64,000 bases of DNA from Aristolochia californica (Eukaryota; Streptophyta; Magnoliopsida; Piperales; Aristolochiaceae): the NCBI GenBank assembly GCA_029961685.1, contig JARWKL010000016.1, positions 22,993,157 through 23,057,156 on the forward strand, in the 5' to 3' direction. The position numbers and the translations under genes are program-made. Shown one piece after another: positions 34,342 to 44,667 of this stretch; position 1 is the stretch's first letter; every line of letters starts with the position of its first letter. Under the pieces are notes generated by a model. That model did no database searches. It was not told where the DNA came from and saw only the letters and a program-made list of their open reading frames with translations.

Positions 34342-35859
34342 CTGCAAAGAAAGACTTGCTAAGATTAAGCTCCAAGAAACATGCATAAACATATATACAG
34401 TAGATTAATTCGAAAAAGACTTCAACATATTCATGCATAATTTATGTACATGTAACGTATATATCTGTCTTTGTGTGTGTCAGTTAAAAGAAGTGATAGA
34501 TGGATTTATAAATGGATAAGTAAACCATATCTACAAAGAAAAAGTTTGAACTTTCTTGGTCTAAGAAGGTTTAAAAGCCTTGTTTTCTCTTTTTTAACAC
34601 AACCCTAGGTTGATGATGTTAAGTGGAAGCGTAGACCCACAAATGAGTAATTTGTGCCCCTTTCTGGGTTAAAGGTAGAAATTTTGGCCCCACCAAGTGT
34701 CTGTATCAGCATTAATAGGCTTGTTCATTAGGTATTTTTCTACTCTTTGCCTATGTCAGAGTTTTAATCTCATTTTCTAATTGTCTTTCTGATTGCTGAA
34801 GCGAAAGAAGCGACTTATACATGCTTTTTTTGTTAGTACTGGTTTGTGCATATAAGAAAGGGCTTTGGGCTATTTGTGGCTGCCATTCAGTTATCTGCAT
34901 CAGAACTGAACTACGTTTCGTGTTTTTTTTTTATCTGCTTAGATATCTATCATAAAGGTATTTGATTTGTGCTCTAACTGATTATACTGTTGTGGAGCAT
35001 GGTGATTACTTGGCTCTGTCATGCTGTTTTCATTTAAACTGCTGTTTTTGGGTGTGAAGAAGTTGTTTCTTTGAAGTGTGTAATTATCATAATTCATAGC
35101 GATGTCCACTACCAGCTCCTATGAGGTGGTCTCCTCAATGTCAGCAAGGAGGATAAAGATTTGTTGTATGTCCATATCATATGAATAAATAGAACCAAAA
35201 AGACCAAAAGAACTATTTGCTGCAGAGTAGGGCTGCTGAAACTTATTTGGAAGCATGAGTGTTAGACCATATTATACAGGCTACTCCCTCCTCTCCACCT
35301 CCTATTGCGAGGAAGAACGTGATAGAGTGCAAAGTGAGGAAGGACATAAGGGGGGATTTGTTAAGCACCTAGCCAATACATCCCAAAAGACCAGCCTGTT
35401 AGGAGCAGAAGGCATATTTACTTAACCCCAGGACCATAATATCACACCCCACCTTCGCGAGCCGACGTCCACGGCGGCTTAACACTTAGCGACAGGGGAC
35501 GGGTCAGGATCCATAATATTGTGTACCTAGCCAATACTACCCAAAAGACCGGCCTGTTAGGAGCGGAAGGTATAGGTACTTAACCCCAGGACCATAACAG
35601 GATTATTCATCAGTTGCAAGGGTAGTAGCAGAATTGTGGTTCTATTAGAGGGGGCGTGTCATATGGTTAGGGTAGAAGGTTATGTTTGCCTTTAGCAATT
35701 AGGCAACTTATTCTTTATGAGAATATTCAGAATCCCATTAAGAGCAAAGTTGGTAAAAGTTACAAGGAAGAAAGAAAGTCGTGCTCAAACCACAAGCACA
35801 AGAATGAGAAGCATATCTACACAAAACAAAAATTAAAAGAAAATAAAAGCAATGTACAT
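34342..35859. other. intron 1 distal part, mostly unassigned
   Basis: 34342-35300 shows no recognised element. 35366-35446 and 35524-35597 are direct copies of one ~75-80 bp block (CTAGCCAATAC, then GCCTGTTAGGAGC and TTAACCCCAGGACCATAA) separated by a GC-rich spacer. The block is an inverted relative of the core of the tandem repeat at 14221-14650. Confidence 0.5.
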
Positions 35860-36178
35860 CAGGTGGACCTCCATCAGAATCTATTTGGCACTTTTCAGAT
35901 GGTGCTTGGGACTCAAACTTCTGCTCTCTGCTTGCCTTGCTCACATCCCTTGGTGTCTTTGGCTCGAGAAAAATAATTAGAGAGTCAATTCCAAGTTCAG
36001 CAATTTGGATAGTACAGTCTCTTGCGTAGTGGGTATGGTTTTCGGCTGGCTCCACACCAGGAAGGAATTTGCTCCTCAAGTCGGTATCTACCTTTGATGG
36101 AATTGGTGTCTTCTGGCCCACATGGCGGGTTCCCAGAAGATTCGAATCATGGCTGAGTGGGAGCCTCCCCCTAGTGAT
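35860..36178 (+). mobile_element. LINE zf-RVT to RNase H junction fragment
   Basis: The plus strand reads LHQNLFGTFQMVLGT, then SACLAHIPWCLWLEKNN-type sequence, WLHTRKEFAPQ, and MAEWEPPPSDC, after which it stops abruptly. It has no poly(A). It abuts the 3' edge of a minus-strand LINE of the same family at 36180. Confidence 0.7.
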
Positions 36179-36412
36179 TGTCATTCAAAGTACAAAAGGG
36201 GCAAACTGCCTACCATTCAGAATATAGATCTGTAAAAAAACTCACTAATGATTTAGAGATAAGAGATCGTTCTGAGGTGGTCTTAGCATTAACACTGAGT
36301 GAAGTAATGCGATTGGCTCTTCTCCGAGCTAAAGCGACTGCATGGAAGAATTTGGTATTTGCATCCCCTTTTGAGAGCCACTTGAAGTGAGCATGTTGCT
36401 TCCAGTGCACGA

Positions 36413-39098
36413 TGTTGAATTTATGGAAAAGAGAAATACTTCATTGACTTATTATAATCAGAGTACATGAGGTAGTAGAGTCCAATTACAATTAAACTAC
36501 CCTTGTCCCAATTACGCCGAAACTCTAACAATTAAAAATAAGTCCTAGCATAATTAAATACTCAATATAAATAGAAGACAAACATAACTCAAACTAGAAC
36601 TCTTCTTTGAGGACGTAACCATAAGATAAAGATGTCAGCTCGTGGCTATCTTTGTGGGTCTCACTTGATCTTCTAACCAACTCGTGGTTATCTTTGTGAG
36701 TCCTTGATCTTCCAACTAGCTTGTGGTTATCTTTGTGAGTCCTACTTGATCTTCCAACTTATGTGATAAGGATGTCAGCTCATGGTAATTATGGTGGGTC
36801 CTACTTCTTATGGGTTTGGGCCCATCTTCCAACACTCTTAGATATATGGGTCTTCCTTAGTCGTGTGGGTTTCAGCCCATCTTCCAACACTCCCCCTCAA
36901 GCTAGGGGTGAGAGGACATCATGAACTCCCCGCTTGCTGCAAATGATGTATAGGATCTTTATATATAAAATGGCAGTCCTCCATATCTTCCAACACTCCC
37001 CCTCACGCTGGTGGCTCTTCCATGAGGCCCAGCTGGTATAAGATAAGTGAGAGTAAAATCACTCCAAGCAGTATGACATTGCTCCATACTCCAATAGGGC
37101 ACACTCCTATCTTTTGTAGGTAGTGGGTCTATACGCAATGCTTAGAAGTGTAATAAAACTCCTCCATCACCGTGTCCCTTCACAGGACAACGACTCTCAA
37201 GTGATAGGAGTAATAAATGTCAATTAAGGGGGGTATAACATAGATGTAGTAATAAATTCTTCCATAACGGTGATGTAACATAGATGTAGTAATAAGCTCG
37301 CTCATCACGGTGTCCGAACCCGGGCACTGACTCTCACAGGTAAAAATTAACGGGTAATAGATGTAGTAATAAGTTCCTCCATCAGTGTGTCCCAACCGTA
37401 GCAACACTCATAAGGTTACAATAAGGGTTGGCCCAAAAATATTTGTGAGAGTCAAATAAAGGATGGTATGAGAAAGGATATTAAGGCCACCTCTTCTTCA
37501 ATGATAATGTCTCATCCAAAGAGATATAATAGCTGCAGCTGAAATGGGGTTGGGCCCATATAACATGAACCAAATAATAAACCTTGTAAAAGGACCCATG
37601 AAAAAATCCGATACAAAAATTTCTTCTTAGATGTAAAAGTTTCATATTTTGTGCTCCCCTTTCTTGAATATTTTGGTCACATAAAAATTATCCACAACAT
37701 ATGGAATAAAATACCTCTTTCTTGTACTTCTTCTACTTCTCCCCCTCAAGCAAGGAGGTAATGGCAGTGATCCCAGCTTGAACCAAATATCATAGATGTA
37801 GTAATAAGCCTCAAAATAGGGAGAAGTGAGATATTTTCCTGATATAGCAACTCAAAAAGTGATGCAAAACAATCGGTTTAATTTTGATTTTTCAATGCAA
37901 CAGGATACCAGCATGACCTTTGATTCTTCCAATGTGAATATATCTTTAAATATAGATCAGATTGACATGAAATTTTCTCCTTTTGAAACTAGACTTAAAT
38001 ACCTTTCATCCAAGTATAATTTCTCTTCATAAAATATAATTATCAGAAGATAAATAATCTGATAGATTTCGGTCTCTGTAATCTGGCAGAACTAAATATT
38101 GTTTCTCCTTTTGTCAACATGACCGTTGACTCTTCCAAGATCAATATCTCCTTATAAAAAACTCAGATCGAGAATTGGTTGAATAGATAAAAAATAATCT
38201 TAAAGATCTTTCTTTTAATATATAATTCTCCATATACAGTTTCGTTCTTGATAGCATAAAGTCGGAAGTTGAAGTTTTCCGCTACTGCTCGAACCTCTTT
38301 TGCAATCTGACCTTCGCTGCTTCAAATATCGATTTCTCTTTGTAGATAAATCAGATTGGAAAAAATCGTTTTTCCTTGGAAAGTAGACTTGAATATCTTT
38401 CTGTCAATATATAATATGAAATATGAAAAGCTCAGTATAGGGGTGAAAACGCAAAGCAAACTACGGGGATATGGATTGAAAAAAGAGAAAAAAATAAATA
38501 AATACGAACCCTAACTACTAGAGATAATTGATCAAAACAAGGATCTCATTATCTTTGTGGGTTGACCAAGTAAGCTCACAGAACCTGCTCTGATACCATG
38601 TTGAATTTATGGAAAAGAGAAATACTTCATTGACTTATTATAATCAGAGTACATGAACATCTATTTATAATTGAGGAAGGCAGTAGAGTCCAATTACAAT
38701 TAAACTACCCTTGTCCCAATTACACCCAAACTCGAACACTTAAAGATAAGTCCTAGCATAATCAAATAACTCAATATAAATAGAAGACAAACATAACTCA
38801 AACTATAACTTTTCTATGAAGACGTGACCATAAGATAAAGATGTCAACTCGTGGTTATTTTTGTGGGTCCCACTTGATCTCCTAACTAGCTCGTGGTTAT
38901 CTTCGTGAGTCCTTGATCTTCCAACCGTCTTGTGGTTATCTTTGTGAGTCCCACTTGATCTTCCAACTTATGTGATAAGGATGCCAGCTCGTGGTAATCA
39001 TGGTGGGTCCTACTTCTTATGGGTTTGGGCCCATCTTCCAACACTCTTAGATATGTGGACCTTCCTTGGTCGTGTAGGCTTGAGCCCATCTTCTAACA
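36413..39098 (-). mobile_element. N1: complete non-coding LTR retrotransposon
   Basis: Terminal repeats at 38599-39098 (5', 500 bp) and 36413-36889 (3', 477 bp) are about 90% identical by eye, each TGTTRGAAGATGG to AAATTCAACA on the minus strand. The primer site TGGTATCAGAGC directly follows the 5' LTR (plus coordinates 38587-38598), and the purine tract TTGAGGGGGAG precedes the 3' LTR. The target duplication is CACAA (39099-39103) and CACGA (36408-36412). The 1.7-kb interior has no gag or pol motif and only short frames. Inserted in intron 1 in the same orientation as the channel gene. It must use proteins of another element. Confidence 0.9.
37900..38420 (-). repeat. triplicated ~200-bp module inside N1
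   Basis: Three diverged copies are recognised on the plus strand by GACCTTTGATTCTTCCAA (37915), GACCGTTGACTCTTCCAA (38121) and GACCTTCGCTGCTTCAAA (38309). Each is followed by an ATAT-rich stretch, CAGAT(T/C)GA, and a TCTTTC...AATATATAAT ending. Confidence 0.75.
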
Positions 39099-41716
39099 CA
39101 CAAGATCCCTGTGGGTGAAGGTTTGCAGCTGCCCTTGGAGGGCATATCTCTGAGCCGCTTCAGATGATGAGAGGCTTCTAGACTCCACCTTTGAGTCTAA
39201 GGAAGCAATTAGGGCAAGGGTGGAGACTCTCACCGCCGAGAGGGAGGACTTTCTCTCAGAGGCCCGGGAGCGCAGTAGGGGTTTCAGCATCTTGAGCTTC
39301 ACCAGGAGGGATTAGCTACTCGGGCCAACAGCGAAAATCCTCTGGCAGAAGGACTGGATAGAAGAGTCAAATGAAGGATCTGCCATCCATGCATTGTTGA
39401 ATCTGAACGGCGGGGGGCTCCAGCTGCCAAGTGCGTATCTACCATGATCAGCCAGTGATCTGATACTACCCGACTGAGAACTTTACTAGTAGCATTGTTG
39501 TAGAGTCGAAGCCAGTCCTCATTGGCTAAGAACCGATTGAGCTTTGACATGACGAGGGGTTGCCTTATTGTAGTCCATGTGAAGGTCTTTCCAGATAATG
39601 CAATCTCATCCAGGTCCCAACAGCCTATGAAGTCCGCAAATAGCCTCATGGAGGTAGTGATCCTCAGAGAAGGCGGAGACTTCTCATGGCAGAAGAGAGT
39701 AACATTGAAGTCCCCCTCCAACATCAAGGGAATAGCCCACTTCTGGCATGCCAGAAGAAGGTCATCCCAGAAGAGATGTCTCTCGTTGTGCCTTGTTGGC
39801 CCATAGACTCCTACGAGACACCAAATATTTCCCGAGCCTTTATTCCTCAGCTTGATTCCTAGGGAGTATGTGCCATTGCATCTGTCTAGCACCTCAATAG
39901 CACTAGTGTCCCACACAAGGAGAATGCCACCAGCCGAGCCAACAACATCTACAGAAGCCCAACCGAGCTCCTTGAGGGGGCACAACTCACGAATAAAGCC
40001 AGGGGGGAGAGAAGCCGCCTTTGTCTCTTGAAGCACAACAATGTTTGCTTTAGTTGAGGCAAGGAGCCTTCGAATGGATGCGCGGCGCCGCATCAACCCA
40101 ATTCCACGAACATTCCAAGAGAGAACAATCATTGATCATTCCTTTTTTTTTCTTTGACTTCTCAGATGGGTGGTTATCTCCCGGGAGAGGCTTCGTGAAG
40201 ACTGTGCCCATCACCTTGGCTAGTTCCACAATTTGTGCCTATGTTTCTGGGTCAAATTTATGTTGCTCAAACTGAAGAGCTACCACAAATCATTGTGATC
40301 TTCCACCCGGTTCCGAAAACACGAAGCCCCCTGTTTCAGGATTGCGAGGGAAGTGAGTCTGAGCACTAGGTCCTCCCGAAGTAGCTGTCGCAGTTGGCCT
40401 CTGTTATGGCGCTGGTATGTTGCAAGGGGGGGAGGAGAAAAGTTATGGGGTCTGCCCTGCGGAGCTCGCTCACTGGTCCCTGATTCGGCGTCGGAATGAT
40501 AGTTCAAGGCATGGGGATTTCTCAGTGGTGAAGGAGGGGAAGAGTCCATTCTCTGTGGGGCGGCTTGTGAAGTGTAGGGACTGCGGGGGGTTGAATTTAA
40601 TGGAGAGGAGGTTACATGTAGAGGACACGCGAAGACCTCGAAAGGGGGGGAAAGGTGGGGGTGAGGTTATTTTCAAAGTTAAGGCGGGGTGGATGGCAGC
40701 TGAAGGTAGCTAGGGGCTGACATATGATTCAGCAGGAATAAATTCTGGGGGAGACTGGGACAGGGGGTGGCGTGGCACACAGGTGGGAAGGTGCACTGGG
40801 GGGCCAGTGAGAGTGGCATCAGGGCCAGCTGCAAAGCTATCTGGGAGGGATCGAATCTCCTGGGGAGGAGTAGAGATTGAAGATGCTACTCCCAACACAA
40901 TGATAGGTTGTGGAGGGGCATCTCGAGGCTCAATTGTGGTGGTAGAGACCACGCATCTGAAGTCCTCCATGGCGATGATATCAATACGGATCCAAAACCA
41001 GGCATTATCAACCATAATGCATCTGAAATGCTGACCTTCACAAGGGCGAAGAGGATTGATGAGAATCCGGGCCTCATCAAGACGGTGTCAGTGCTCAGTG
41101 AGTGGGTCCAGGGCAATGATGGTTCCAAACTCAGAGATGATTCTCAAGAACACCACATTCTACCAGAGCTCTACAGGAAGGCCAGTGATGATAGTCCATT
41201 GACCGTACTGGTTGGAAGGTGTCAAGGGGAGCCACTCCGAGATACCAGTGATGCCCAAGGGGGTGTGGGGTTTGAAAGCAAGAGCCGCAAAAGAGATGCA
41301 GATGATCGGACCTGAGTTCCGGTTAATCCGCTCGATCGTGACTCTGCACTTTTCGTGACTGAAACAGAAAAGGTTGTTCTACTTCTTTCGCCGGGAGACA
41401 ATCACCCAGATGGTGTTGTGATCTTCCATCAGAGACTTTGGAAGCTCGCCAGAGTGATAATCTGCATTTTCCGACCTCCTAGGAGAGTTTCTTCTGCTTC
41501 TGGGAGAGAGGTCTCTTCTGTTTCTGCGGGATGCCGTTCTTCGCAAAGTTGAACAACGTCGGAGATGACGACGGCGGTCCTACCGGAGCTACGATGTCCA
41601 GCGGGGTGGTTCTGGTCACCGGCTATGGGTTCGATTTCGAAAAAAAAATTAACTTTGGGAAATTAGATTCTTACTTCTTCAAAGATTATGGCTATATGTC
41701 CAGCAGTTTCCCAAGC

Positions 41717-42341
41717 CTCATCTCGAGTTGGCTTCATACGAAGAAGGATTTTGCCACTCTTTCAGGGGTTTCCCTTCGGGAAAATTGGAATTTGATCGCT
41801 CACATGTCTGGCCCTAGCAGAGCTCCTAGAATGGTTATCTGGGATCCTCCCCCCAGTGACTGCATAAAGCTGAATTTTGATGGTAGTGCTATTGGATGTC
41901 CTGGTCTAGCAGGAGCAGTGGTATATTCAGAGGCAATGGAGACCCCATTCTTTCTTATGCGGGTCCGGTGGGCATTGCCGATTCTAATACTGCTGAAGTT
42001 AGTGCTCTATTGTTTGGCCTCCAAATCTTCAGAGATCGTCTCCATGGCAAGTTAATCATTGAAGGCGACTCGAAGACGATTATTAGTTGGTGTTCCAAAG
42101 ACAGCCTCTCCCCTTGGCGCCACTGGCCCATCACTAATAGTATTGCCGACATTGTATCTTCTTTGCATTGTAATTGGAATCTCATTCCTAGATCAGCCAA
42201 CTCTCTGGCTGATAAATTGGCTAAATTCGGAACTTCCCAACAATCTCTCATTGTATGGGAAGGATTCCCTCCTTTGTAATTTGCTCTTTTGAGCTTTTGT
42301 CTTAATAAAAATCAGCATCATTTCAAAAAAAAAAAAAAAAT
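41717..42341 (+). mobile_element. LINE-A 3' end
   Basis: The plus strand reads LISSWLHTKKDFATLSGVSL, KLNFDGSAIGCPGLAGA, then a frameshift, then NTAEVSALLFGLQIFRDRL, IIEGDSKTIISWCSKDS and SANSLADKLAKFGTS, followed by the family 3' UTR and poly(A) at 42325-42340. Close in sequence to 6768-8221. Confidence 0.88.
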
Positions 42342-42344
42342 GAC

Positions 42345-42620
42345 TCTTCAACAGTCATTTCTTGGTGTTCCAATGTTCTGTACCGGCGTGGCAGCTTTTT
42401 ATTCTGATGAGAAAATGCAGTTGTCCTCAACTCTTCACCTTTCTTAGATTCATGTTTTAATATATGCCAATTCTGTTGCTGATGTCTTTGCAATGCCACA
42501 TGTCACACAATCTGGTTTATCAAATGAAGATTTTCTCCCCATTAGCTTTTGAGGGCTCTCCTCTACCTCTTCTTTTAATCATTTTTTTATTAATGAAATC
42601 ACCACTTTCAAAAAACTAAA
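42345..42620 (+). mobile_element. short LINE 3' end of another family
   Basis: ANSVADVFAMPHVTQSGLSN resembles the last RNase H block. TTATTAATGAAATCACCAC and an A-rich tail end the copy at about 42617. It directly follows the LINE-A poly(A). Confidence 0.5.
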
Positions 42621-43148
42621 ATAAAATAAAGATGATGTCAACAAACATAGTCAAAGGCTTTTTCACATGTAATTAGAACCCAAAATTTGAGCAACAACAC
42701 TCATTTGCATTATCCATTAGCAACAAATGACCAAATCTATGCAATAAAATGTGGATCCTCCCATTCTCAAAAAAAGAGATGTGGGTCCTCTGAAAATGTT
42801 TAACATCAAGGTGATATACTTGATCTATGATAGGAACAAGTGATGCTGACCCAAGAATGTAAGGGTCAAAGTACACCAACCTGGTGTGGCTGCTCCTCAG
42901 CAATGAAGAACTGATAACTCATATTACAGTAACATCATATAGGTCATTCATCTCCATCTCTAGTGCCAATGAACAGTGCATATCACATGATTATGATATA
43001 GACCACACAAAAGCAAAATTAAAGAATCATAGAGAATTTACCACAGGTACAAATAGAGAAGCATGCAAAATGCAACTACTCATACATAGGATAGCCTTCA
43101 GCAAACTAACAATGTATCAAGAGATACAAATGTGTCCAGGTGAGTCAC
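42621..43148. other. intron 1 proximal sequence, no feature recognised
   Basis: AT-rich sequence next to exon 1; short frames on both strands show no known motif. Confidence 0.5.
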
Positions 43149-43429
43149 CTGAATATGAATACACGCATGAAGACTACAGCATCCAAGCCACACAATGCTA
43201 ATAGTTCGTCTTCTGAAGGCATCCATGCCCTTCTAACCCAACCAGGAGAAGGTAGCAATCGTTGTATGTCAAAATGGCTACTTTCTTGTGATTTCTCTGC
43301 AGCAACCAATCGTGGTGCATAAACTTTAATATTTCCAGGTTGCTTTCTCAGTATAGAATACAATGTGAAGAAAAGAAGGCACAGGCCCAAATTGATGCCG
43401 ACAGCAGTCAGCAGAGCAGAAACTATCAT
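43149..43429 (-). CDS. HYP1: CSC1-like exon 1 with start codon (residues 1-94)
   Basis: The ATG is at 43429-43427 (MIVSALLTAVG); the codon before it is GTG, not ATG. 281 nt, donor TTCAG|GTGACT. It encodes the first membrane helix (GINLGLCLLFFTLYSILRKQ), then PGNIKVYAPRLVAAEKSQES, RLLPSPGWVRRAW and GLDAVVFMRVFIF, all in family order. This start was chosen because the family begins at the same point; a spliced upstream ATG is possible (see 43748-43856). Confidence 0.94.
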
Positions 43430-44076
43430 CACTTATGTCTATTAGTTGGCTTCGAGATGAAGAACTCCCTCCAAAACAAGTTCCAAGCCTTCAATATCCT
43501 AACTTTTTATTGCTGTTCCTCAGTATACACCCAACTGCATATATACAAAGGACAAACTCATTGGGATTGCAGTCGATGACATAAAAAACAGTATCAACTA
43601 ATGTAATAATAGGAAATGCAAAACTGAATATTCAAAATCATGAATACCAACTGAACTTACCAGATGTAAAAGCATGTGTGACATGAGAGTAATCTGTGTG
43701 TCAGTATATGTGCCAATGCACAAGCAAAGTAGTAAAAGATCACTAACCTGTTGGATGCATTGTTTTACTCAGTTTCAACTTTTTTAGAGAAGTCAACTTC
43801 AACTTCTTTAGAAAAGTCAATTTCAACTTTTTTCCAGAGGCTGCAGGTGCTACATGCGGCACAAACAAAATCAAGAAACCAAAAAGCAAAAGTGAAAAGA
43901 GATCGTAATAAAGAAGCACAAAACACTAACATATGAATCCAGGTACATATAGTTGAAAAAATGGAATTCATCTTCAATTATGATCCTTTTTCTCAAAGTT
44001 TCAAAGACATGTAAAATGTATCACGGAGTAGAGTGAATTAATTAGAGAATGGATGCAAATGGACCACAATTGTGAA
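43430..44076 (-). promoter_or_regulatory. immediate upstream region of the channel gene; candidate 5' exon
   Basis: A minus-strand segment 43856-43748 is bounded by GCATGTAG| and by the donor CAACAG|GTTAGT. It carries ATGCATCCAACAG just before the donor. If spliced to an acceptor at 43432 (ACATAAG|TG), this ATG would be in frame with the main ATG and add four or five residues. The segment has a near-tandem 27-30 bp repeat (AAAGTTGAA-TTGACTT). The start of 5' LTR debris bounds the region at 44077. No TATA box can be assigned with confidence. Confidence 0.35.
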
Positions 44077-44409
44077 TTGGAAGATACAACTTATGTGTAG
44101 TCGCAACAATGTAAATTATCCTTTATTTTTGTCCCTTTTTCCTCCCTTCTTAAGGTAAAGGGTATTGATGTAATTCTTGATATATAAATTATTATAAATA
44201 CATGTGAGGGGGAGGATAAGGAACGTGACTCAAACCCTAATCCTTCTTTTCCCCTTCTCAAACACTAGCCGTCCATCTCTCTCTCTCTCTCTCTCACTTT
44301 CTCTCTTCTTCTTTCTCTCTTCTTCCTTCTCTTCTTTCTTCCCTTCAGCCTGTTATCTTCCCTTGACTGATTACTTCACGTCCTTCATCATGTGATCCTA
44401 AATCAAACA
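44077..44409 (+). repeat. copia 5' LTR
   Basis: Starts TTGGAAGATACAACTTATG with the initial TG blurred, ends AATCAAACA. A (CT)n stretch lies at about 44272-44294. The next bases AGGTATCACAGC (44410) are a decayed initiator-Met primer site. It pairs with the LTR at 51750-52087. Confidence 0.85.
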
Positions 44410-44667
44410 AGGTATCACAGCAATGGATTTATGACCCCAAGAATCATATGGTGTTTAAGTGGTTTATCAAGCTTCACAGTTGGTGAAGCAAGAACTCGTT
44501 CTTGCACAAAGATAAGTTTTTCTCTCCTCTCATTGATGAGATGTCTAATCATTCTTCAGTCTTGATTAATACATGCGATTCTCATCCAAGTTGGATAGGA
44601 AATTGAGTTTTCTATATGATTTATGCTCTAGCATGAGACTTTAGTGCTCAAGTTGTCTTTGATCATG

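Larger units (their letters stand above)
36180..41640 (-). mobile_element. long LINE (ORF1 to RT start), split by element N1
   Basis: Minus strand in two pieces, 41640-39099 and 36412-36180. ORF1 relics (about 41550-40300) include the DUF4283-like region (QWTIITGLPVELW, then EFGTIIALDPLTEHRHRLDE-A). An open 277-codon frame (40132-39299) is an almost intact AP endonuclease: VLSWNVRGIG, IVVLQETKAA, LEGDFNVTLF, and SDHWLIMVD at the histidine motif. The RT N-terminal linker follows (LQTFTHRDLV to HWKQHAHFKWLSKGDANTKF), exactly across the N1 insertion. The rest of ORF2 is lost. Confidence 0.85.
9593..43431 (-). other. HYP1: CSC1-like (OSCA/DUF221) channel gene, 5' part with six coding exons
   Basis: Six minus-strand exons splice at GT-AG sites into 1202 nt, one open frame of 400 codons plus 2 nt, with compatible phases at each junction (2, 2, 0, 0, 0, 2). 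The product is the N-terminal half of a CSC1-like hyperosmolality/stress-gated cation channel: an N-terminal membrane segment, two further membrane segments, the cytosolic PHM7_cyt domain, and the start of the 7-TM core. The start MIVSALLTAVGINLGLCLLF and the block [16 protein letters not shown] are, from memory, closest to the HYP1 type. Introns are about 8.8, 12.7, 0.71, 0.65 and 9.8 kb, plus at least 9.6 kb for intron 6. No exon is broken by a transposon. The remaining exons lie outside the window. Confidence 0.93.

Noticed and set aside
39299..40132. 277-codon endonuclease-like frame as a host DNA-repair gene
   Set aside because: SWNVRGIG, LQETK, EGDFN and the downstream RT linker identify a LINE endonuclease.
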